From Promethearchaeota archaeon (lineage in GTDB: Archaea > Asgardarchaeota > Lokiarchaeia > Sigyniarchaeales > SOKP01): DNA of 33,569 nt. Position 1 is the first letter of the stretch. Every line of letters begins with the position of its first letter. Under the pieces are notes generated by a model, which worked only from the letters and a program-made list of their open reading frames with translations, was not told the origin of the DNA and ran no database searches. Made by a program: the position numbers and the translations under genes. The stretch spans positions 1-33,569 of the forward strand of contig RDOE01000035.1 in the NCBI GenBank assembly GCA_011364975.1. The letters are read 5' to 3'. Shown piece by piece: positions 7,910-14,337 of the stretch.

Positions 7910-9817
7910 TTGCGAAAGAACAATGAAGTAATAATTTTAAAATTAGGTGGAAGTTTATTAACTGATAAAAATCAACCATTTTCAATAAGACAAAACGTAA
8001 TAGAAAATTCAATTGATCAAATAATAAATTATAACAAACCACTTATTTTAATTCATGGAGGGGGATCTTTTGGTCACCCCCTAGCAAAAAAGTATGAAAT
8101 TTCTGAAGGACGGAACATTTCTATTGAAAACCAAGTATTAGGGCTTTCAAAAACACACGAGGCTATGAATAAATTAAATTCACTACTAATTAATAAGTTT
8201 TTAGAGAAAAATTTTCCCGTGATTCCTTTTCAACCTTCTAGTATTTTTTTCAAAAATTATGAGAAAATCTCAACACCTACGATAGATATAATTGAAACTG
8301 CACTGGATATTGAACTATTGCCTATTTTATATGGAGATATCATTTTTGACATAAATGGTTCTTTTTCAATTATTTCAGGAGACAAAATAATTCTTGAATT
8401 ATGCAAAAAATTAAAGCATTATAAAGTTTCAAAAGTTATATTTGCAATTGAAAAGGATGGGATTTTTGTACGTAGCAACAACAAAGACGAAGATTATCAA
8501 AAATTAGTATCTGAAATTAGCTATGATGATTTAGACAATTTAGTCTTAGCTAATTTAGATAACAAAATCGATGTTACGGGAGGAATCCGTGGAAAGATTG
8601 ATATTATTAAAAAAATTTGTAAAAAACATATTCCTGTTCAAATAATAAACGGTATGAAGGAAGAATTTATCATGAAGGCTTTAAAATCTAAAGATATAGT
8701 ATGCACAAAAATAAATCCACCTAATAAAGATAAATTAGAAGATATTAGGGAGAGAAAATTAGATCATTTAAAAATTCCGATAGAATATGACGTACAACAT
8801 AGGATAAACCATTTTAAGGATATAAAGTTGCTCCATTATCCACTTCCGCAAATAGATATTAGTGAAGTTAATCTTTCTACTAGATTCTTTAATAAAATGA
8901 TCTCTGCTCCGATTTGTATAGCTGCTATAACGGGCGGACATGCTTTATCAGGAAGAATTAACGAGATTTTAGCGAAAGCGGCTGAAGCTGAAAATGTAAT
9001 TATGAGTGTGGGTAGCCAACGAGTTGGATTAATGGATCCTACATCAGTTGAAACGTTCAAGGTGGTGAGGAAGGTCGCTCCAAATATCCCTATAATTGGA
9101 AATTTAGGCATTGGCCAGATCAGTGACCCTAAATTTAACATTGAAGACTTTAAAAGCTGTATTGAAATGATTAATGCTGATGTTATGGCTATTCATTTTA
9201 ATGCTCTACATGAATTAGTTCAAGATAAAGGGGATATTTCATATAAAAATTTCAATAAGAATTTCGAAAAAATTAGAAATACTTACGAAATTCCGATCAT
9301 CGCAAAAGAAGTGGGAACCGGCTTTAATCAAGAAGTAGCCATAAATTTAGAAAAACTTGGTTTTGATGGTTTTGACATTGGTGGAACTGGAGGCACCAGT
9401 TTTGCAGCTATAGAATCTAACCGGGATAATTTTGATAATGATAAGTATTCACGTAATCCTGCTGAGGTTTTTAGGGAATGGGGTATACCAACACCAATCA
9501 GTATATTAAATGTGAGAAAAATATCGCAAAAGCTCATAATTGCAACCGGGGGGTTAAAAACAGGTTTGGATATTGCTAAAAGTATAGCATTAGGAGCAGA
9601 TATAAGTGGTTTTGCTTACAAATTCCTTATAACCGCATGGGAAGATATGAAAATTCATACAATTTCTAATACAATAAAGGAAATAAAGACATTAAAAAAC
9701 GAATTACGGTCTAGCTTATGGCTAATGAATCTTAAGAGTCCACTCGAGTTGAAAGGTAATCAGAAAAAATACATACTCCTTGGAAAACTTAATCAGTGGT
9801 TAAATCAAAATTATTAG
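7910..9817 (+). CDS. fusion protein: isopentenyl phosphate kinase + type 2 isopentenyl diphosphate isomerase
   Basis: One 635-residue frame joins two consecutive enzymes. Residues 1-265 are isopentenyl phosphate kinase (amino acid kinase fold): ILKLGGSLLTDK at 9-20, HGGGSFGHPLAKKY at 49-62 with the expected catalytic His56, ISGDK at 155-159 and DVTGGIRGK at 221-229. Residues 275-635 are FMN-dependent IPP isomerase: RKLDHLKI (282-289), ITGGH (340-344), SVGSQR (366-371), GNLGIGQ (397-403), KEVGTG (466-471), GGTGGTSF (491-498) and ATGGLKTGLDIAK (545-557). The linker is only about ten residues. The isomerase motif normally read as N-x-x-Q-E with QPEGD is here NALHE with QDKGD, so the conserved Gln is His434. 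It would turn isopentenyl phosphate into IPP and then DMAPP. The frame is uninterrupted, so this is a true fusion. The start is TTG. Confidence 0.93.
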   Translation: MRKNNEVIILKLGGSLLTDKNQPFSIRQNVIENSIDQIINYNKPLILIHGGGSFGHPLAKKYEISEGRNISIENQVLGLSKTHEAMNKLNSLLINKFLEKNFPVIPFQPSSIFFKNYEKISTPTIDIIETALDIELLPILYGDIIFDINGSFSIISGDKIILELCKKLKHYKVSKVIFAIEKDGIFVRSNNKDEDYQKLVSEISYDDLDNLVLANLDNKIDVTGGIRGKIDIIKKICKKHIPVQIINGMKEEFIMKALKSKDIVCTKINPPNKDKLEDIRERKLDHLKIPIEYDVQHRINHFKDIKLLHYPLPQIDISEVNLSTRFFNKMISAPICIAAITGGHALSGRINEILAKAAEAENVIMSVGSQRVGLMDPTSVETFKVVRKVAPNIPIIGNLGIGQISDPKFNIEDFKSCIEMINADVMAIHFNALHELVQDKGDISYKNFNKNFEKIRNTYEIPIIAKEVGTGFNQEVAINLEKLGFDGFDIGGTGGTSFAAIESNRDNFDNDKYSRNPAEVFREWGIPTPISILNVRKISQKLIIATGGLKTGLDIAKSIALGADISGFAYKFLITAWEDMKIHTISNTIKEIKTLKNELRSSLWLMNLKSPLELKGNQKKYILLGKLNQWLNQNY

Positions 9818-9860
9818 TTCTTTATCTGAATAGTCAATTTAAACGAAGTTAGGTATTAGA

Positions 9861-10409
9861 CTAATAATCTCCCCATCTTTTTATCTCGCTCTCAATACCA
9901 ACGTGATCTAAAATTCTACAAACAAAATATTCATGAAGTTCATCAATATTTTTAGGTTTTATGTAGTAGGAAGGAATCGGAGGAGCTATTATAACTCCAA
10001 GTTTTGATAATTTAAGCATGTTTTCCAAATGAATTGCGCTAAAAGGACTTTCTCTTACCACAAGGATAAGTTTTCTATTTTCTTTTATCATTACATCTGC
10101 TGCTCGAGTAATCAAATTATCGGCATAACCATTAGCGATAGAAGCTAAGGTTTTCATTGAACAAGGTATTATAATCATTGCATTCACTTTATATGAGCCG
10201 CTAGCTGGTGGTGCAGTTAAATCATCAGCATTATAGTTTTTATCTGCTAATTTTCGAATATCTTCCACTTTATATTCAGATTCAATCTTAATGATTTTTT
10301 CAGCTATTTTTGATATTATTAATTCTGTTTTAATATCCTTTATTTTTAATTTTTCCAATAATTTAACCGCAAGTATTATACCTGAGGCACCTGTAATCGC
10401 AATTAACAC
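9861..10409 (-). CDS. ubiX: UbiX flavin prenyltransferase
   Basis: Makes prenylated FMN from FMN and dimethylallyl monophosphate, the cofactor of UbiD-family decarboxylases. The 182-residue sequence is a textbook UbiX: ITGASGI at 5-11, the PCSMKTLASIANGYADNLI segment, RAADV, KENRKLILVVRESPF, then HLENMLKLSKLGVIIAPPIP. The GTG start at 10409 is preceded by GGAGAG about six bases upstream. It lies tail-to-tail with the kinase-isomerase fusion, 43 bp apart, and provides for the UbiD decarboxylase of the same locus. Its prenyl donor, dimethylallyl phosphate, is itself a near product of this pathway. Confidence 0.95.
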   Translation of the reverse strand: MLIAITGASGIILAVKLLEKLKIKDIKTELIISKIAEKIIKIESEYKVEDIRKLADKNYNADDLTAPPASGSYKVNAMIIIPCSMKTLASIANGYADNLITRAADVMIKENRKLILVVRESPFSAIHLENMLKLSKLGVIIAPPIPSYYIKPKNIDELHEYFVCRILDHVGIESEIKRWGDY

Positions 10410-10506
10410 TTTGTTCTCTCTCCATTAATGTTTGAATTTTATTATTTCTGAATAATATTTAATTATTTTAGTGATTTTTTAAAAAACATTTTTTAAACAA
10501 AAAATA

Positions 10507-11574
10507 TTAAAATTTTCTATTAACCACAAAATTTAATAAGTCATTAAAGAACTCCAAATCTGAGTCATTTATTACAGATTCCAATTTTTCAAGTGAGTCT
10601 CTTGCTTCTTCATAATATTTTTTTGCCAGCATTTTGCTTGAATTAGTTACATCTGCTTTAAGAAACATCGCTTTAATTTCTTTTACCTCTGAATCTGTTA
10701 TTTCTTGTCTCTCAATTAACTGATTAAGGCGATCTACGTCGTTATTTTCCAACTTATTATACGCTTCAATCAATAAACAAGTTTTCTTTCCTTCTCTAAT
10801 ATCACCGTCAGTAGGCTTTCCTGTAATCTTTTCATCTCCGAAAGTTCCTAAAATATCGTCAATGATTTGAAAAATAATTCCTAAATTAATCCCATAAGTT
10901 GATAACATAGTCTTGTATTTATCTTGAACCTTAGCATAGTTTGCTCCTATTAAAATTGATTTTTCTAGCAGAGCACCAGTTTTCAATGAAATCATTTCAA
11001 TATAATCTTCAATTGCCAAAATTTTACGATTTACCATATCTGTTTCAATCAAAACTCCATTAGCAATTTCTATAAAAGCTTGTTGATAATAATTAATAGC
11101 ATTTAAATTCAAATCCCATTTAAAGTCATTATAAAGATAAGCATCTAAACCTAAGAAAAATGCTGAATCACCCCCTATAATCCCTATTGAGTTACCAAAA
11201 TCAATATTATTCATCTTATTCAGACTATAATTCTGATGATAATTTTGAAATCTATAATGAAACGCAGGATTTCCTCTTCTAAAATTGTCTTTATCTATGA
11301 TATCATCATGTATTAATGAAGCATTATGAAGAAATTCTACTCCAACACTAGGAAATATTATCCTTTCATCTTTTTCATTGCTAAACGCATTAAATGAAGC
11401 AATACATAATAACGGGCGGATTCTTTTTCCCCCTGCTAAAAAATAGTTTTTTAATTCCTGGTAATACTCTTGTAAAAAGCTATTTTTGACCTCTTTTAAC
11501 TTCTTATCGTAAATTATACTAATCGCATCGTTAATTTTTTCATTATAATATTTTACATATTCTGGAAATTTCAT
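10507..11574 (-). CDS. trans-polyprenyl diphosphate synthase, probable geranylgeranyl diphosphate synthase
   Basis: Condenses IPP with allylic diphosphates to make the C20 (or longer) chain for archaeal ether lipids. At 355 residues it shows AGGKRIRPLL (47-56), the first aspartate-rich motif DDIID at 90-94, RRGNPA, KTGAL, and the second motif region DDILGTFGDEKITGKP at 239-254 followed by DIREGKK, the form common in archaeal enzymes. The residues before the first motif read LHNASLIH, with Ala at position -5 and Ser at -4, not the bulky aromatic that limits chain length in type I archaeal enzymes; human GGPP synthase, recalled from memory, has a very similar LHNASLL segment. Product length is therefore open. 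ATG start with GGAG upstream; 15 bp downstream of the reductase gene and probably cotranscribed with it. Confidence 0.92.
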   Translation of the reverse strand: MKFPEYVKYYNEKINDAISIIYDKKLKEVKNSFLQEYYQELKNYFLAGGKRIRPLLCIASFNAFSNEKDERIIFPSVGVEFLHNASLIHDDIIDKDNFRRGNPAFHYRFQNYHQNYSLNKMNNIDFGNSIGIIGGDSAFFLGLDAYLYNDFKWDLNLNAINYYQQAFIEIANGVLIETDMVNRKILAIEDYIEMISLKTGALLEKSILIGANYAKVQDKYKTMLSTYGINLGIIFQIIDDILGTFGDEKITGKPTDGDIREGKKTCLLIEAYNKLENNDVDRLNQLIERQEITDSEVKEIKAMFLKADVTNSSKMLAKKYYEEARDSLEKLESVINDSDLEFFNDLLNFVVNRKF

Positions 11575-11589
11575 CTTTTGATATCTCCT

Positions 11590-12696
11590 TTAAATTAATT
11601 TCCTCATAACAATTTCGGAGCTCCTGTATTTTTCCCAAAGTGATAAAAACTTCTTTAAAGTCTCATCATTATCAAATATTTTATCTCTCGCTGTCCTTTT
11701 AGCCTTTAATACTCTTAGAAAATTTTTATCTAATAATCTTTCATATTGAGTTCCTAATTTATCAAGCCTATCTTTTGATTCACATGATTTAATAGACTCA
11801 ATAGCAAATTGACCAGACATCATAGCATATGGGATTCCTTTTCCACTTATTGGATCCACAATTCCTCCAGCGTCTCCCACTGCAAATACATTCTCTTTAT
11901 AAAGTTGAGACCTTAAACCTACAGGAATCAAATGTGGTTTAAATATTTCAATTGCTGAATTTTTTAGAGCGGTTTGTACAAAGGGGAGAGCTACAAATTT
12001 TTTAAACTCTTCCCTTGAATTCTTTATTAGATTAATTTGGTTTCCCCAGCCCACCGTTATAATTTCTTCTTTTGGAAATAACCAGGCATACCCAATTGGA
12101 ATTAGGTTTTTAATTCCGAAAAATAAATGAACTACATCAGATCCCAGAGTACTATTAATATAGGATTTTGAAGTTTTCATTTCTTTGGTTATTGTCAAAA
12201 TAAGATTCGATTTTTCGAAAAATGGCCATTTAAGTGCTTTCAGAGTGGATGATGTAACACCATCAGCGGCGATTACATACTTTGTAGAATATTTTTCATT
12301 TTTTGTGTTAATTTGATATGAATCCCCAATCTTAACTATCCTTATGAGTCTTTCTCTATCTTTTAATATCACTCCACTAGCAACAGCCATATCGGATAAA
12401 AATTTGTCAAATACGCTGCGCCAGATTACAGCTCCTTTACCTTTTTTTGAAAAATCGTAACCATCAACATGGTGTAATTCTAGAGATTCTATAATTCTTC
12501 CAATCATATTCTCGGGATAATCAATTTCTTCTACTAACTCCCATGCTATTGCCCCACCACAAGCTTTATACCTTCCACCTTCATTAAGGCTCTCTTTTTC
12601 AAGTAAACATACAGAATATCCATTTTCTGCAGCAGTTTTAGCAGCTATTGAGCCTCCAGGTCCAGCTCCAACAACAATTATATCATAATTTTGCAT
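11590..12696 (-). CDS. geranylgeranyl reductase family FAD-dependent oxidoreductase
   Basis: Saturates the geranylgeranyl chains of archaeal lipids (or related prenyl chains) using FAD. The N-terminal dinucleotide-binding motif VVGAGPGGS is at 8-16, with an acidic strand end (LLEKE) after it. The family markers YKACGGAI (about 43-50), a GYAWLFP segment, and GDAGGIVDPISGKGI (around 273-287) are all present. Length (368) is normal for the family. It is the first gene of a minus-strand pair with the polyprenyl synthase; UbiX follows farther downstream. Proteins of this family also act in plants and bacteria on chlorophyll or menaquinone side chains, but the archaeal lipid context favours membrane lipid reduction. 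Confidence 0.9.
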   Translation of the reverse strand: MQNYDIIVVGAGPGGSIAAKTAAENGYSVCLLEKESLNEGGRYKACGGAIAWELVEEIDYPENMIGRIIESLELHHVDGYDFSKKGKGAVIWRSVFDKFLSDMAVASGVILKDRERLIRIVKIGDSYQINTKNEKYSTKYVIAADGVTSSTLKALKWPFFEKSNLILTITKEMKTSKSYINSTLGSDVVHLFFGIKNLIPIGYAWLFPKEEIITVGWGNQINLIKNSREEFKKFVALPFVQTALKNSAIEIFKPHLIPVGLRSQLYKENVFAVGDAGGIVDPISGKGIPYAMMSGQFAIESIKSCESKDRLDKLGTQYERLLDKNFLRVLKAKRTARDKIFDNDETLKKFLSLWEKYRSSEIVMRKLI

Positions 12697-12843
12697 GAAA
12701 CTTCAATCTTTAATTAATTTTAGAACTAAGTAAAAAGATAATGATTCTATAAAAAGAGTATCACATAAACAATATTCTTAATAATAGAGAATATAAAATA
12801 TACTGAATCGCCTTTTATTCAATAATAGAATATGATGAATAAA

Positions 12844-13434
12844 TTACAGAAGTTTCAAATCATTTGTCTCAGCTGATAATTTATCTAAAAAATCTATCAT
12901 TTCTTTCTTTCTATTATTACCAATTTCTTTAGCTTTATCTGAATATAATTTTTGAGGTAATTCATTACAAAATCTTCTAACTATTTTTAATGCACTTGCC
13001 AAATCTGGGGTCCAGTCATCAATACCAACAATAGATAATATTCTTGTAATCCCAATTATACCCATAAAGTCTAACGTATCAGCATCATGAAACAATATTG
13101 ACTCAATATTATTCGAAGGATTATTATAAAACATATGACTACTGATAATCTCTTTTACTTTTGGAATTTTAACTTGAGGGAAACCTAACTCTTGAAGAAT
13201 CTTATCACAATTCTGGACAGTCACCTCACCATGATCTTTCCCTTCTTGTTTATATGGCTTAAAAGCACCTATATCATGTAAATATGCCGCAGCAAATATA
13301 CAATCTTCATCTATAATTCTTTCTTGATAAGCTGCTAGTTCAATTGTTAAATCATAGGTACGTCTGAAATGGGAAAAACCCCACGCAGGGTGCTCAAATA
13401 TTTTTGCGAAATTTATAATTCTGGCTCTCCACAT
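12844..13434 (-). CDS. HD-domain phosphohydrolase-like protein
   Basis: A 196-residue metal-dependent HD-superfamily protein. The metal-binding set is visible: His22 in GFSHFRRT, His53-Asp54 in LHDIGAF, and Asp118 in FHDADTLDF, with the conserved His100 in SSHMF between. The family hydrolyses phosphate esters of nucleotides or similar substrates; the substrate cannot be read here. It follows the lipid genes on the same strand but is separated from them by 147 bp, so a link to lipid synthesis is not shown. ATG start at 13434; it diverges from the membrane protein gene at 13564. Confidence 0.75.
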   Translation of the reverse strand: MWRARIINFAKIFEHPAWGFSHFRRTYDLTIELAAYQERIIDEDCIFAAAYLHDIGAFKPYKQEGKDHGEVTVQNCDKILQELGFPQVKIPKVKEIISSHMFYNNPSNNIESILFHDADTLDFMGIIGITRILSIVGIDDWTPDLASALKIVRRFCNELPQKLYSDKAKEIGNNRKKEMIDFLDKLSAETNDLKLL

Positions 13435-13512
13435 AAAAACAATATATTAAACATATAATTAATAATTTAATGACTTCTACTTAAAATTAAAAGATATTAA
13501 ATGACAAAACGA

Positions 13513-13520
13513 TTTATAAA
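13513..13520 (+). promoter_or_regulatory. TATA-box candidate for the 7TM protein gene
   Basis: TTTATAAA lies 44-51 bp before the ATG at 13564 in the 129 bp divergent spacer. An archaeal start about 25 bp downstream of it would leave a short leader of some 25 bases. The surroundings are AT-rich, so this is only a plausible assignment. Confidence 0.35.
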
Positions 13521-13563
13521 CAATTTTACAAAAATTTAAATTTGTTTACCCAACTTTTGTTTT

Positions 13564-14313
13564 ATGACATATACACCGTTTGAACTTCGCGTTTTGCCAA
13601 TGTTTCTTTATTATTTTGCACTCTCGATATTCAGTATTATTCTTACAGTCAAGATGTATTTGAAATGGCGAGAAAGAAAAGTACCTCCACCTCTTTATTT
13701 AACATATACGTTTATATTTTTTGCCCTTGCAATAATAATGCTAACTATCGGCTTATCTGAGGCAGTTATTACAGGATTTTATAAAGAGGTTTATCGATTT
13801 TCTTTGCCTTTCGCATATGCTATGGTGATTCTTGCAGATATAACCCTTTTTAAGTTCGTAAGTTTTCTCACCAATAGTGGGAAAAAAATCTTCATTCCTT
13901 TAGTTATAATAGGATTAATAGTAATCATTATTTTATTTTTACCATGGAACTGGTGGGGAGTTCCTCCAGAAGATTATGCAGGCATGCTGAATATTAGATT
14001 ATATTCAACCCTTAGCTTAGTTATTTATTCATATTTTATATATATCCAAATAGCAATTACTAGCAAAAAGGGTATGGGGGCAACGCAGGATAAAATCACT
14101 CATATGGGTCTAAAACTTTTATTTTATGCTATGATCTCAATGATTCTCTTCTTTCTAATGTTTATTGGGGACACTTTAATGATTGCTTTATTCGATCATC
14201 CAGGATATTCTGAATTTGTATATATTGCCTGGATTTTTGCTATTTTAGCATATATTCTTATGTATTTATCCTTGGTTATGCCAAAATGGTTAGTGAATCG
14301 AATTCAAAAATAA
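13564..14313 (+). CDS. seven-transmembrane protein of unknown function
   Basis: A 249-residue integral membrane protein with about seven hydrophobic spans (roughly residues 10-28, 45-66, 83-100, 108-128, 148-163, 184-206, 215-238). Polar stretches such as KWRERKVPPP (about 34-43) after span 1 and TSKKGMGATQDK before span 6 look like cytosolic loops. The C-terminus ends just after the last span (PKWLVNRIQK) with no soluble domain. The layout resembles the membrane half of the 7TM plus longin-like protein at 32052-33194, so it may be a sensor-type module without its output domain. I recognise no specific family. It has its own promoter region, diverging from the HD gene. Confidence 0.7.
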   Translation: MTYTPFELRVLPMFLYYFALSIFSIILTVKMYLKWRERKVPPPLYLTYTFIFFALAIIMLTIGLSEAVITGFYKEVYRFSLPFAYAMVILADITLFKFVSFLTNSGKKIFIPLVIIGLIVIIILFLPWNWWGVPPEDYAGMLNIRLYSTLSLVIYSYFIYIQIAITSKKGMGATQDKITHMGLKLLFYAMISMILFFLMFIGDTLMIALFDHPGYSEFVYIAWIFAILAYILMYLSLVMPKWLVNRIQK

Positions 14314-14318
14314 AAATC

Positions 14319-14337
14319 TTTTTTTTATTTTTTTTTT
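14319..14337 (+). terminator. oligo-T terminator after the 7TM gene
   Basis: Immediately after the 7TM stop the plus strand reads eight T, one A, then ten T. T-rich runs of this kind terminate archaeal RNA polymerase. The tract overlaps the end of the convergent mannosidase gene, whose last codons are Ile-Lys-Lys-Lys and stop, so it is dual-use sequence. Confidence 0.55.

Noticed and set aside
7350..8042. Open frames on the minus strand across mevalonate kinase and the kinase-isomerase fusion
   Set aside because: They lie opposite well-supported enzymes, have no family motifs and no ribosome sites; they are shadows of the real genes.
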